NCBI GenBank assembly: GCA_019055375.1
Contig: JAHQIW010000620.1
Span: forward strand, 1 to 64,000
DNA length: 64,000 nt
Reading direction: 5' to 3'
DNA from: Parelaphostrongylus tenuis
Taxonomy: Eukaryota; Nematoda; Chromadorea; Rhabditida; Metastrongylidae
In this document: positions 38,492 to 51,221 of the stretch, piece by piece
How the letters are laid out: each line of letters starts with the position of its first letter
Numbering within the stretch: position 1 is the stretch's first letter
Made by a program: the position numbers and the translations under genes
Notes under the pieces: generated by a model
The model's database searches: none
The model's input: the letters and a program-made list of their open reading frames with translations, nothing else
Told to the model about the DNA's origin: nothing

Positions 38492-39110
38492 GATGATGAA
38501 CGACCTAGCCCCAGAGTTGAGCAGGAGGAAACGAGCATCTTGGGGAACGTTCAAGAGCATCGAAGATGTAGTAAAGAGGACAAAGAACATCCGACTCCTT
38601 GCCCACCTTTTCTACTCGACAATTATCCCTGCCCTAACGTATGCAGCAGAAGCCTGGTCGCTACTTAAGCAGGATGAAAGATCACTTGGAGTTATCGAAC
38701 GCGCAGTAGAAAGGTCGATGCTAGGAGTATCCCGTATTTCACAAATGAGAGAAAGGATCCGAAGTTCCGATCTACGTCAACGATCGAAAATCAGAGACGC
38801 CGTTCTAGACGCCAGGATATCAAAAATAATGTGGGCCGGACACGTGATGCACTTCAACGACAACCGATGGACGAGAGCCGTTACCGACTGGATTCCTCGG
38901 GACGTCAAGCGCTCTAAGGGAAGACCGCTGACCCGTTGGCCCGATTTCTTCACGAAAGCGATGGAAGAAAGATATGATGCTCAGCGAATTCCTAGAGCGA
39001 GGAGGACCCACTGGGCTACTCTTGCACGCGATAGGGAAAAATGGAAGAGTTGCTGGTACCCGCTCGAGTCACTCGACGATCAAGGGGCCACAGGTGAGGT
39101 GATACAGGTG
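38492..39110 (+). mobile_element. 5'-truncated RTE LINE with 11-bp TSD
   Basis: A 619-base 3' fragment, open for its entire coding part: NDLAPELSRRKRASWGTFKS, then TIIPALTYAAEAWSL, RSMLGVSRISQMRERI, MWAGHVMHFNDNRWTRAV, PRDVKRSKGRPLTRWPDFF and HWATLARDREKW. Flanking direct repeats ATCAGGCTTAC (38481-38491 and 39111-39121) mark the insertion. It ends in GGTGATACAGGTG. It is a dead-on-arrival copy, and intact enough to define the family's 3' terminus. Confidence 0.93.
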
Positions 39111-39121
39111 ATCAGGCTTAC

Positions 39122-42100
39122 ATTTTGCTGAGCAAAACACTTTGCTTGAACTGCTAGTAATCATAAGGTAACTCAATCTTGAAGAATTCAGAAATCGTTG
39201 TAGCAAAAAGAAGAGTTTTGTGTTTCACACACGCGTATTTCTTGCACGACAGAATTCGTCCCTTGAATTATACGTAGCATTCCGAAAGCGTAAGTTTCGA
39301 CAATTCAAACGCTCTGTTTATTTTCTGAAAAGACCATTTCACTGCAGTATAGTAGCGAGAATAAGATCGAATTTCACATACGCTGCGCATTTGTTTGTCG
39401 GCTCGTATGTGTGCTGACCATGGATTGACGTGCGGTCACCTGATCATGCTAGAGCGACTCACATGTGGAGTGCTATTTTTTGTTATTGAACTGAAGATTT
39501 TTACCCGTCTTGTAAAAAAGTTTCCTAATAGAATGTATGGTTGTGATACTTGAAAATCTGCTTTGCACGCTCATTCGCTTCACTTGTTTCCACGAATTAT
39601 AGGCGTGATAAAAATAAACGAGCACAGCTTCTGTGAAACATAAATTTAATCTCAGCACGACGGTGTTATAACAAGCTCTTTTTAGAAAGCGTGCAAGCAG
39701 TGCAGTAGTCCGCGGCTTAAGCTTCCGACGATTTCTAACACTCTTATAAAAAGTTCTTGTCTATCGAAAAGCTCGCTTATTCAATTCCTCCTGTCCAACG
39801 AAAATTCACTTCTCCAACGTTTTTTTTTCTAAGCTAGAAAAGATCGTGTAGCTTTTTTGATGAATTGATACAGTGAAGAAATCCAGTGGGTTATTCGTGA
39901 CTGTATTCACGCCAGAAAACTTTAAAATAGGGCGCATGTCTAGAATTTTATGCCTTCAGTAGCCCTCAAGTAACGGAAAATGAGCTTCCGATTTTTAATC
40001 AGGTTGGATGGGTTACACTGCTGTCTGCTCACTTGAGCTACTCCATGATCCAAGAAATCTGAGGTGATGAGCGATAGAGTAGAAATGTTAATGAAGATAT
40101 TTTTGTTGTTCGGATTATTCAGTGCTAATAGGAAATTGAGGAAAATCGTTAACCTCAGTACTCAGTTACCAAAAACATTTTCATTCACGAGATTTTGATT
40201 TCTATTACTTATTTCTTTGTTTTATGACCTTCCATGTTGTTCTTCTTTTCTTTCTCTATTTTCATTTTTGTTTCCTTCTTTCCCCTTCTCCTTCACAGTT
40301 CTCACTCTCCACACAAAAAATGTTTCAAGAATATACCATAAAAAGCCAGGTGATGTTATAACTCCTTACAGTCCATTAGAGATCAAACAGACTGAATTTA
40401 GAGGTATTAACATTTTAGAAAATTTCCTAGGTTATTAATACTGTGGAATAACCGTATTTTCTTTAGACCAGATTTCTCTCCATCTTCTGCATTACTAATC
40501 AATAACTCTTTTCTAATTTAACTACCACCACGATGCTGACTTTATATTAAAGCTATAAGTGAAATTTATTCGGCTAACGTATCGATGCCATCATCTTCTT
40601 AAAAGCCGACGATTCAAGATGATTATCCACAGTTCGGTATATTTCAGGCACGCGCCAAAAAATTTGTAATACCACAAAACGATGGTGCATATTTATAACA
40701 GCTATTATAATTCAGTCACTCGCAAGATATGAGGATCATTCCTTTAATTAACGAAAACAGAAGAATTATCAGATAAAAGGAGAGCCACAAAAAGAAAAAG
40801 CAACCCGAAGCTTCTGAAAGTGGCAGTATTTCGCTGTCTTGCGCATTTTCTGGTGTTAAGGAATGACATTTGGCAATAAATGCTGATCTGAAAAACCAAC
40901 AAGGATGTCACTTGAATGTCAGTTTTAATTAAATCGCTTTGAGGAATTTATTGATAACATATCTCAGGCATTTTCGCTTTTTTTACGCTCTTACCAATAG
41001 TCCTTATCGGGCTCAGCAAATTTCTTTATTTAGCCTTTTATATATGCTTATCGTCATCACCTGTTTCGCATTGACTTAGAAAGAGCATTTCTTCGTCAAT
41101 GAGTTGACACGAGGTTGGTGTAATTACTTTTACCTGATCAACGTTCCGGCACCTTCTCGTTCATCAGAGTCGTGTTGATCTGAGTCGACAGCCTCGGATG
41201 GTCGTTGTCACAATGTGGGTTTCATTAGCTCCATCGAGCCAGTTCTGATCGAGGGAATACCGTTAAAAAATGATTCTCCCTCGTCAGTGCTTTTCTATGC
41301 AAGTCGGTCAAGCTATATAATATGATCAGGTGATCTGTTTTCTAGTGGCAGAGCTTCCTAGCGTAACTTGGTATTATACGAGTACAGCGTAGTAATCAGA
41401 TAATTTTCTATCTTTTGTAGAATGAACGTTGTCTTGACTACAGGTGTTTGGCTCGTAATGTATGTTGTACAAGTTGGTCGATCATTTCTTGGCATATGAA
41501 GTTGCAGCATCATGAAGACCAACTTTCATTGAGCTTCAGTAAAAATAATTTATCATTTTTACATGTTCTTCTGCTCCCTCTTTCTTTTACATGAAGAAAA
41601 TTTTGTGAAGCAAAATAGTAAGATGCCAATAATGTAAGTAAATGCTGATTAACGTGTCGAAACTCCATGTAACTCGGCTTTTTGCTAAGAGGAGCAGTTG
41701 CTGGTATTACATGGTACAGGTAACACCGTTCAGACTTTACTGTCCCATCTGACATGCAAAAAGGAATCTGTAAGTTGTTTCATTAGGATACAAAACTGGA
41801 TTTTGCACATTAGGAATTTCAACCTAAGAGAAAGCTCGATATTTTTTTGGAACTACCAAGCTAAGCTTCATTTCGATGTTGAAAATTGCAGCCCAGATTT
41901 AGAAAACAGTCACCGGTGTCATTACTAGTCCCGATGACTGTCTTGTGGCTTAAATCCGGCTATACTTAGTATGTCTTTCTTAATATTTCGAAAAATTAAT
42001 TACTATCACTAGTATAACATTTTATGATAGATTTTGAAGCATTTCGCTATTTTGAAAACAGATCCTAAACTATTTGAAATTCGAAAAATCTAAAATTCAT

Positions 42101-42353
42101 TTCTCAGACAAGGTTCTAAACGACGACAATCTTATTGCTTTAGGACTTCAGTTGCACAAAGGTTGGACTTGCGAATATGGAGACAACTCACAAAAACGGC
42201 GTGCCTTCAATCACAAAAAAGGTTCAAGTACAATTTCAGACGGCAAATCATCAATGTATACAATTGTTTGAACATTATATGTGTTTGTCAATCCCCGTAA
42301 TTCTAACTTCTGAACTGAAAGCCGACATTAAGTAATTCCTTGGTGGTATTCTC
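39122..42353. other. 3.2 kb with nothing firmly recognised
   Basis: The segment 39640-39780 contains a TTATAA..CTCTTTTTAGAAAGC and CTAACACTCTTATAAAAA pattern. It resembles stretches near 3680, 16435, 53315 and 55220, perhaps an old dispersed repeat. No gene was seen. Confidence 0.3.
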
Positions 42354-42364
42354 GATATCGTCAT

Positions 42365-42913
42365 CACCTATAACACGTGTCGTCCCGTTGATCGTCGAGT
42401 GACTTCGAGCGGCTACTAGCAACTCTTCCATTTTTCCTATCGCGTGCAAGAGTAGCCCAGTGGGTCCTCCTCGCTCTAGGGATTCGCTGAGCATCATATC
42501 TTTCTTCTATCGCTTTCGTGAAGAAATCGGACCAACAGGTCGGTGGTCTTCCTTTAGAGCGCTTGACGTCCCGGGGAATCCAGTCGGTAACGGCTCTCGT
42601 CCATCGGTTGTTGTTGAAGCGCATCACGTGTCCGGCCCACCTTATTTTCGATATCCTGCCGTGTAGTACGGCGTCGCTGATTTTCGATCGTTCACGTAAG
42701 TCGGGACTTCGGATCCTTTCTCTCATTTGCGAGATACGGGATACTCCTAGCATCGACCTTTCGACTGTGCGTTCGATAACGTCAAGTGATCTTTTGTCTT
42801 GCTTACGTAGCGACCAGGTTTCTGCTGCGTACGTCAGGGCAGGGATGATTGTCGAGTTGAAAAGGTGGGCACGGAGTCGGATGTTTTTTGTCCTTTTCAC
42901 TACATCTTCGATG
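42365..42913 (-). mobile_element. 5'-truncated RTE LINE with 11-bp TSD
   Basis: A 549-base minus-strand copy of the RTE 3' end: SIEDVVKRTKNIRLRAHL, TYAAETWSLRKQ, RSMLGVSRISQ, RWAGHVMRFNNNRWTRAV and RRTHWATLARDR. Its frame is open until a late frameshift near the 3' end. The direct repeat GATATCGTCAT occurs at 42354-42364 and 42914-42924, giving an exact 11-bp target-site duplication. Confidence 0.93.
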
Positions 42914-42967
42914 GATATCGTCATAATAACTGAATATTTTTTTAGCAATCTCCCTTAATCGACTGTT

Positions 42968-43446
42968 TTCAAAAACTACGTTATAAAAGCTCAGTGTATA
43001 GTCTGAGAGAATACTTTTAGCTCTTTCAAGATCTGTTATGTCAGTGATTACGTATGTTTCGACAGTCTCGCTTCCCTCTTCAGAGCCACCACGCTTCAGC
43101 CACCTTACGTAGTAGGGAAGGGGAGCACAGTACATCGAGACCAGACATCATGAAATGTTTTCTGGGCCTTTGACAGTCGATGGTGCTTGGCCGTAGTTAT
43201 TGATAGACATGATCTTTAAACGACTTTTCCTTGAAAACCTCGTTACAAACATTCATTGCATAGTCTGAAGAATGTTTCAGCCTTTCCGAGGATTGTTGAA
43301 TGTTCATACGAGGTTTTAAAACAGCCAATCAAAAACTATATCTATAAAATATATGACAGTCATGGGCCATCTACTTTAAAATAATTCAGGCAACATTGCA
43401 TGTCATGTGGCCTTGATGTACTGTGTCTCCCCTTTCCTTACTACGT
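42968..43446. repeat. Inverted and direct repeat cluster
   Basis: Reverse-complement blocks at 43106-43150 (ACGTAGTAGGGAAGGGGAGC ... ACAGTACATC) and 43411-43446 (GATGTACTGTGTCTCCCC, TTACTACGTAGA) form a foldback of about 340 bases. Separately, 42968-43010 and 43236-43277 are direct repeats around AAAAC..CGTTA and GCATAGTCTGA. Element type unknown. Confidence 0.5.
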
Positions 43447-43744
43447 AGAGTTCACTAGTGGGGCGTGTGGCTATGATGAGGCGGGCGACACCGCCCAAGC
43501 TTATGCAAGCCACTGACGTGTAAAACCTCAAAAAAGCTAGAAACATTCCCTCAGACTATATTCTTTTAGCAGATAGATCTATGAGCAAGGTAGAGCTTTG
43601 TATTCTACTTTTCCCAACTCATGCTGTTCTAGAAGTGCAACATCTAGCTGGGCTTTCTCGTTTGATAGACTCAGACGTTTTGTGCAGAACAATATCGCCT
43701 GGAAATTCCATACAATATATAATTTAGGCGACAGTATAAAGCTA

Positions 43745-44030
43745 AAAGGATAAGGCTCTCAGCGATGATCAATCCTGAGGGATGCGCCATGCATTCGCGT
43801 TCAATTTCTAAATTCGTTTGAGGTGATTAAATGCATATTTGGCCTTTACAATGACTCGCGATGGCCTCCCGCTGTATCGAGGAAGTGCTGCTTAGCTTCC
43901 CAGACAAGTCCGAGACCAGTCTGGCATCAATCTACCTACCCCGGAGGGACGAATGGCTAGCTGAGACATGAGAGCGTAATCGAACCATGGACCTCGTGTG
44001 CGACGCAGAGCACCTCTAGTCAGTGCGTTG
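43745..44030 (-). mobile_element. tRNA-derived SINE (family 1), copy 4
   Basis: AAGGATAAGGCTCTCAGCGA at the left, a CCCAGACAAGTCCGAGACCA block, and GCGACGCAGAGCACCTCTAG at the right (head of the element on minus). Confidence 0.78.
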
Positions 44031-44892
44031 TTGTTAGATTTTGGTGAGCGTCTACAACGCTCCACTTTATCAAGACTTAAATTTACGGCTGAGTGCTTTC
44101 AAAGTATATCAGTACAATACGAATTCAAAGGCCATCATGAGGTGTGTATTCAAAGGCGTTTCGCTGGCAGAGTATATTAACAGAATCCAAATTACTTCCG
44201 CGCGGCATGACCAAATTGACAACATTGATGTAAAATGTACGAAATTTTGTTTCCAAGGCATCGTTTGGACCAGAAACCATGTAACTCTCACTAATCACTA
44301 AGGCGCAACTAGGCAGAGTGGAACTCCGCCACACTGCGCTTGAGGTGAAATGAAAATGGATTCTGCCGTTTATACGTAGTGATGCTGAACTAAAGTGTCT
44401 ATCAGCTGTAGTTGAATTAAACCAATATTGAAGAGTGAAGGTGCGCGTTAACTGATGTGCCTCTTTTGCAGAATGAGAGTAGACTGAATTGACCGCGAGA
44501 TTAGTTGCAATTTAATATGTTCTTTTGGATGGAGGATGGAAATGTACTAGATAACTCGCAAGCGAAAGAGTAATGGGACTGCTTGAATCTAAAGTGCTTG
44601 TTTGACGCTAAATCAAATAAGTATTCAATAAATACTCTTTCAAATAGTATACAGCAGCATCTGATGTTGCATATATTTGTAAGTCTATAACAAAAAAAAG
44701 CCCAGTCTTGTGCTTACAGATTTGATACTTTCGTATGAGAACAATTAATCTGTTTACCGTAAGCCAATTGAATTTGTCAATTTATTCTTTACAATATGAA
44801 AATGACGAGTTTTTTAGAAGACCAAGTTTGATTGAACCTTAACGTGAATATCGAAAAATATATTACGAACTGCCCATTTTTTCTGATGTAAA

Positions 44893-45185
44893 GATTGCCA
44901 ATGACACACGTGGCGCAGTAATTAGAGGCCCAGTGCGGTGCACACGTGGGCGATGGTTCCATCGCGCACTCAAGGCTCACGAAACCATTCGGGGTTAGTG
45001 AATTGGTATCAGATTGTCTGCAAGAAGAGCAGCACTGACTTGATACAAGACTAAGACACCGCGAGTTACTGTCAAAAGCCAGATATGAAGTCCTTCACCT
45101 CAAACGAAGCTAAAAATTGCACACCAATACATGGCGCATCTTCCAGCGATTGATCAACGCCGGGAGTTGTCTCCTTCTAAAGCCT
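44893..45185 (+). mobile_element. tRNA-derived SINE (family 1), copy 5
   Basis: The head ACGTGGCGCAGTAATTAGAGG is an A-box-like segment. The B-box region is degenerate (GATGGTTCCATC). A body follows with AATTGGTATCAGA, CCGCGAGTTACTGTC and CACCTCAAACGAAGC. The 3' end is GATTGATCAACGCCGGGAG. Diverged copy. Confidence 0.75.
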
Positions 45186-45339
45186 GGATAAAGCAAATAA
45201 TGCTCTTTTCAAAGGAGTTTTGCCTTCCTCAGAGCCTAGACTACGTACGATATCAAACCAAACTCACTTATTTGGCTAATGTTTCTTGTATTTAGTGAGT
45301 TGCCAATGCAAAAATCAATTCTTACCTATCATCTCTTTT

Positions 45340-45550
45340 ATGACCAGCGTTGATAGGCAAGCGGAGTCGCGTCGTCGCGCCGTCGCTTCCCCACAAGACG
45401 CGACTTTCTCTATGCATGCTTGTCTGGCTGCCAGCCTGCATTCCCACGAGACTCGACGCCGTCGTTACAGTACCTGAGGAGACTTGACGTTGCACGATGA
45501 GAAACAAAATGCTTCTCATGATCCTTGAAGGGTTATATGAGATTCACCCT
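45340..45550 (+). repeat. Dispersed repeat R4, copy 2
   Basis: Corresponds to 26310-26480 and probably 25127-25165; see that entry for the shared blocks. GC-richer than its surroundings, with many CG dinucleotides (GCGTCGTCGCGCCGTCGC). Confidence 0.5.
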
Positions 45551-47504
45551 CTACAACCCATATACGAGAGGGCCAAAAATGTGTTGTCACACACTGTGAA
45601 AAATAAATCGTACTCAAGATATATTCAGAAATAAGGTGCCATATGATTTCTTTGCTCAGACACCCGCCTCTTCTGTTCATTTTTGGACTACCAGGACTAT
45701 CCAAAGGGTGTGAAGGACTTTCCGCGTCAACGTTTTTGACTCGTTTCACAATAATTGTGCTGAATGACTCTGAATCTTAGGCAGCATTTCAAATTTCACC
45801 TATGTATTTATCGCATTCTTGGATTTTTAAGCTTCACGTTGAAGTGCATTCCCATGGGCAGCTCCCGATTTCGTTATCAGCTCAATTTTAGTGACGATTG
45901 GAAAATCATCTAGAAGCAACTTTCACTGTTCGGACCCTTCTCACTACAAAACAACTCTGCAAACAGAGTGAAAGGAAGAATTTCAATATCTTTTAGAATT
46001 TGAATTGAAGATAACTGGCAAACATTTTTGCTTTTACACAATCTTTGTAGACTGTAAATGAACTACGATAGTCTGTAGAGCTATTTCTTGATGTCACTTC
46101 TTTTTAGACCAGTGATACTGACTTGAACGTACTAGTACATATTGTCTTTTTTTTGGTTAATTTTTCATTCATTTCACCGCGATAGGTTAGATAAATTGTC
46201 GATTCTAAAACTTCTAAGTATAGATTGAGTTCACATGACAACTTGTACATTACGAAGCATGCGCACTGGTCCATAAATGTGATCGTTTTTGCACTTCATT
46301 ATTGTCAGTGTTCAACTGTCATAGTGTTTGACGTCAAGCTGATAAGGCGTCCAACGCGTGACACTATCGTGGTCGTTAATCCGAAAAACAAAGGATAGAC
46401 AAAAATTCCTGTCATACAATTCTCATCAGTCTTTGACGCAAAAAAGCCAGTTATGCCAAGAAAAAGATGGCGATATTCCCTTCAATGTAGAACGAATAGG
46501 CAAAAAAATACATGAACTTTAATTGATTTGGCTGAAATTCCTCCTGTTTCCGGTCTCCGGGTGCATAATCTAGAAAAGTTTACAACAGGAAGTACGATGT
46601 GATACGTGGTAGAACCACCTACTTTGTAAATGCGTACAGTGTATTTCTCTTCAACCTTATTCAGCTTCTAGACCACTTCACGTTATGTTTCTTAACTGTT
46701 TTGCAACAGAAACAGCTAAGAAAATTGTTTATTTCGTAAGTATGTAAATCCTCTATGTTATACACATATATATCTTGTAGAGAAAATCAAGTAACACCAT
46801 CGTTCATATCCGTATCGTGAATGGAACTGCAGCCAAGCATAACTGATCTAAGAGAAAATAAAGTTGGTACGATACTGTCAAATGCTTGATCGCAGTGACC
46901 AAGACAAAACCGTTAGCACTATGCCCCGACGCGTTCAGTCTTGGCGATTATGAGGAAATAGAAAAAGTTCAAACACGAGATGCAGGCACTATATATCTAA
47001 AAGCAACAAAGCTGCTCTCGAACCGAATTCGTAGATAAGGTGTACATGAGTGGGGAGGAATTGGAAGGAAACAAACAAAATCAGATAATCGAGATACGAT
47101 GGCACCAAGTGATACCTCCTATAGCGAGTAGGAGTATCAGTTGATAGCTACCTGCTGATATATTCATAGAGGTATGGTCAGACAGTCAAGTTTGTCGACG
47201 GAAGCGCCAGCTAACATCGACTAACTCAACATGACCACTAACCTGTAATAATACAACGATTCAAGGGTACTTTGTACAATTTGAAAAGGATGAATCTCAA
47301 TTTGGCTTCTGCGACTATGACCATCACTGCACTATTGAAACATAGCGTTTAGAGGTTCCTAGTCGGAAGAGAATGCAGTGCTGATGAGTTGAGGTGATAG
47401 GACAAAAATCAAGAAAATAAAGAAGGAACATCGTAAGAAGATATGGAAGATCGTTTCAGTTGTTAACGCCAAAAAGGAGAAGAAATGAACCAAATCCAAA
47501 CCTT
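45551..47504. other. Intergenic, nothing recognised
   Basis: No exon chain, RNA gene or repeat that I can support. Confidence 0.35.
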
Positions 47505-47596
47505 TACATATGCATATACAACATATACACATATATATTATGTACATACACATGTATCTGCATATGTACATATGCATGTGTATATATATATACATA

Positions 47597-47627
<31 letters not shown>

Positions 47628-47633
47628 GCATAT
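47505..47633. repeat. TA/CA/TG dinucleotide microsatellite
   Basis: Alternating CATA, TGTA and TATA tract ending in a pure TA run. It produces Tyr/Ile-rich artefact frames on both strands. Confidence 0.95.
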
Positions 47634-48132
47634 GACTTCACGGATATCCTGCTATGACGTAGCTTTTGCGAAAGGATACAAGGATTTAGGAGGAGAACAA
47701 AGATGGTAGAATTAAGATCACAAAGCATATGTAAAAAATAAAATGCAAGGTGAATCTGCAAAAATGACCTGAAGATGAATTAAGACGAAAAAAAGCAGGT
47801 TAGTATAAGATTTTCTTGTGAGCCAATCTATATCTAGGTTGATTAAATCAGCTATTTTCTATCTAAATCATATGATACATTAATCAGTTAATATTGATAT
47901 AGAATGCAAATATAGAGTCAAATCAGTAATGACAAAACTGAATTATACGAAGCTATGAAAACCCCTGTTGAGGAGAATTACAAAGGAATGACAACCACAA
48001 AATCAATGAGGGCAACCGGGGTTATAAACCTGAATTTTGGAATCATTAGCAACTCCTTATCACATAAATCACAAACGTCACAAAGAGGCGGTGTAATGCA
48101 CAGATGAGCGGAGTCTCCTCACGTTCAGTTAC

Positions 48133-49609
48133 TTAAGAGAACATCTTGCTGTCTTTTCCCCTTATTTCTCTTCTGGTTGTGTTACCCAATTTCCTGACAA
48201 TCGTATCGAGATTTTCAATCTTCTGAAAGTCTACTCATGCGCTTCTTTGTCGAATAAAAAAAAAACATTAATTTGTTGCAGTAACCAAGAACAAATCTTG
48301 AAAGATTATTCGAAAAACGTACAAAGCGCCTCACATCTACACCATGAGATGAATCTTTGTCTACTTTGTGTGATGACTTCAAGGAGGAATTGGTCGGATC
48401 AACGACAAAGGGCTGAAAAAGGAATTTTTTTTTTTTGCAGATTAGTAGAGAATGGATGTAGAGAATACTCGTGATATTTCCAAAAAAGATACGCACAGTG
48501 AAATCTCTCTTGATCGTAATCGGCTTCTCGAACTTCCGAAACACATACGGTTGAGTGTTGATCGGATACCGGTTTTTTGTCGGAATTTTCTCAAAACTAC
48601 GCTGGTTACGGTCTATTTGATACTCACAGAGATAGATGTCGGCTTCCTAAAAACCAGTTATCTGAATTTCAAAAGAAGTTTTCTAAAATTGAGAGCTCCA
48701 ACAACTCACGTTGGTTTAGAGAGGCCTAAAATAAGACTAATCAACTAATATAGTAAACTAGACCTTGAATTCTGGCACTGTTGGCCTACCGATGCACCAA
48801 GTCGAAGGATCTAAAACGGTACATCGACCAACAACTGCATCGAGAGGGAGTGTGTCGTATAACGGCGTGGAAAACACCTACAAAAAGACGAGTTAAACTT
48901 CTAACTCAAGACCCGGTTACAGCTACTTAGTGATAAATAACAGCGAGCCTGCGACAGGACTACGAAATCCGACTGACGAAGAAGTTTACAGGAGATCGAA
49001 AAGAAAGCTCATACTTCGTTTCGATGAAAAATCCTTTGCGAATCGCAAAATGTTTCATGAGGTCGAGCATAGTAGAAGCCAAGCACGAAGCGATGACCAC
49101 CAGGTGCAGTGAAAAGCCGTTCGACACGGAAAACTCTCAGATTCTGCAAGGTAATGGTTAGTAAAGACCTTGACATGTCTATAAACTCAATTTTTTCAAC
49201 TAGAAATACCTTCCGATCGAAAGTCTCTGGTGGCAACTTCTCACAATTCGCACGCGGTATGTCGCCAACACCATCATCTTTACCACTTTTCTCGGCGTTC
49301 TCACTCATGTCCATCAGTTTTTTGAGTATTTTCTTGTGCTAAAACAAATGTTGTTCGTTATATCTTCCACTGAAAAAAAAACTATCTAAGCGAGATAGTA
49401 AGGTAAATGCCTGACATCATCTCCGATAGCCTTTTGAACGTGGACAGTCTCATTGAGTCGTACTTGGATCGATCGATTATTGACAAGGGCCTGAAGGGCA
49501 CAAGGATCATAAAAAATCTCACCACAAGTGTCTATTATAGACACACCTTATAGTATGTGCAACCACGAAGACGGATACTTGGCTGTTTTGTAAGAATCAC
49601 ATCGCCAAA
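48133..49609 (-). CDS. BAH-domain protein, polybromo (PBRM1)-like, partial
   Basis: Eight exons (5' to 3'): 49609-49547, 49490-49416, 49338-49210, 49143-49015, 48877-48764, 48646-48497, 48412-48335, 48222-48133. Every splice is phase 0. Peptides in order: TYYK|ALVNNRSIQVRLNETVHV (start of a BAH fold), a charged insert, FRVERLFTAPGGHRFVLGFY, YARPHETFCDSQRIF, HRNE|VFSTPLYDTLPLDAVV, VLDPSTWCIGRPTVPEFK. The last part is EADIYLCEYQIDRNQ, KNRYPINTQPYVFRKFEKP and RDFTPFVVDPTN. RPHET, LDPxTxCxGRP and the YPI..PY block are hallmarks of polybromo BAH domains (PBAF chromatin-remodelling subunit). The bromodomains expected upstream were not found up to 58 kb, so this is either the 3' end of a gene with very long introns or a partial duplicate. 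The last exon (KIENLDTIVRKLGNT... stop) is tentative. The frame is otherwise undamaged. Confidence 0.83.
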
Positions 49610-50973
49610 CTGGAAAAAACTGGGTTTAGGTTTGAAAAAGGTCTCTTTAGAGTGCTCTAAAAGCGAAGAGAGTATTACATTTCACATTCCAGTTATATAT
49701 GCGTATTATTTAGATACGCTGAAAACATCGGAGCGTATACATTAGAAGTACAAGAATGACTCCATCGTTTTTTTTTGCTGTAAAAGTAGTAGAAACAAAA
49801 TTATGGAAATCTTTTTGAGGTGCGTTAAAAACGCTGTCTGTCTATAAATTTTTTGTGCAGAAACTATTTTGATTGATGATTTTCGTTAGACTCTGGAAAT
49901 GACGAACTTGTACCCGAAAAATGAAAATCATTTAAATTTACTATTTTTGTATTTGAATTTGACAATTTCAAGTATCAATCTCACGGCCTGTTGTCAGTAG
50001 AATAAGGCTGGTAAGGTAAGACCTCTTAGAACTTCCCACCTCAGCTCTTTTATGACGTTTTTGATCGGTTTTCCAACATGAAGCGAGCGTTATAATGCAG
50101 CAAAATTACAGAATTCGTGCTGCTTAGCAATTTCAGTATGATATTGGCAGCGAAGTTGCATGACCTTGGTATGGTTCAGTCGTGAATTTTTTTGTGAACG
50201 TTTTGGTATACAACTTGTCCGCACTGCCATAAGATGGAGCTCAATACAAGCTCCGTTATTCCTGTGCGCCACTTCACTAGCATTTTTCCCTGAGTGCCAT
50301 ACCTTCATGAGTGGCAAACAAATCTGTTCCCACGATAGCTCCACTCTGAAGCATGTATAGGTAAGTTGTGTATCAAAATGTTTACAAGAAAATGCGTAGC
50401 TGAGAATTACAACTACTTTTGGTAAATATATCTGCAAAGTAAAGTTTCCACAGTGGCATTTCTTGAGTACTTAAGGCGTGACCTTCAAGCTCGGTAGGAA
50501 TTATCGTATAAAATACTTTGCATATAATTGACGCATAAGTAATAGCGCTTTTGATGCACTTTCAAGCGAAAAAAAACTCGAGTGTCTGCATTTTTCTTGC
50601 TATTATGGGAAAAATCAAAAACCGGCAGAGTCATATTTGTACAGCTAATCGAAAATCATTGAGTGCCCAGATAACATGGAGAGCCTGTATCCAAAATAAT
50701 GAAAAAACTGAAATAGGGAACAAAACTTGAGCTGCTTGCGTATCGTTCTGTGCCATTGAAAAACTGCTGGATGGTGGTATTGGCGTCTACGAAGGGCATA
50801 TAAACGTTGTTACTTCGCTATATCTTTATAGAGGTCCTAGGCAAAAAATCCATGCCCGCCCAAGTAGATCAATTTTATTTTCCTGCTAAGCCGCGAAGGA
50901 AAGGTCTTTCCAGAAAATAAGCACAGCGCTGAAATTACTTAATCTTGCATCATCGAATGATTCGGAGACTGAC
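49610..50973. other. Upstream of BAH gene; one possible exon only
   Basis: On minus, an acceptor near 50350 opens a short segment reading ELSWEQICLPLMK and ending at an AAG|GTATGG donor in the right phase for the BAH gene. It is too short to trust. Nothing else was seen. Confidence 0.3.
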
Positions 50974-51102
50974 CTTAATGCTAGATGTGAGAATCGATAT
51001 TTGTTGGATTCCTGACTTAACCCTAAGAGGGCGTTTTTTCGCATTTGGATCTTGATGATATCGTTTCCAAGAAAACTGTTTGGCATCCCGCCCTAGCAGT
51101 CG
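50974..51102 (-). pseudogene. Exon-like fragment related to 33562-33852
   Basis: Acceptor CTAG|GG at 51102, then PNSFLGNDIIKIQMRKNALL and KYRFSHLALR, then donor AG|GTCAGT at 50974. The nucleotide sequence around TTTCTTGGAAACGATATCATC aligns with TTCCTTGGTAATGACATCATG at the other locus. It could be an exon or a broken duplicate; family unknown. Confidence 0.35.
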
Positions 51103-51221
51103 GAGTAAAAGCGCACAGCCTTTCAGTTGATTCGGAATGATATTGTTCGTTCACTGTATATGGAAAATAACATGAAGGAGAAACTCGACAAAGGAAGAAT
51201 AGCAGCGTGTTCCGTTCAGTG

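Noticed and set aside
42518..42958. 146-codon plus frame
   Set aside because: Antisense of the RTE fragment at 42365-42913; the minus strand carries the recognised RTE peptides.
44125..44334. 70-codon minus frame beside SINE copy 4
   Set aside because: No recognised motif or splice chain; kept out as a probable chance frame.
47359..47761. Tyr/Ile-rich frames on both strands
   Set aside because: Created by the TA/CA dinucleotide array; no family motif or splice context.
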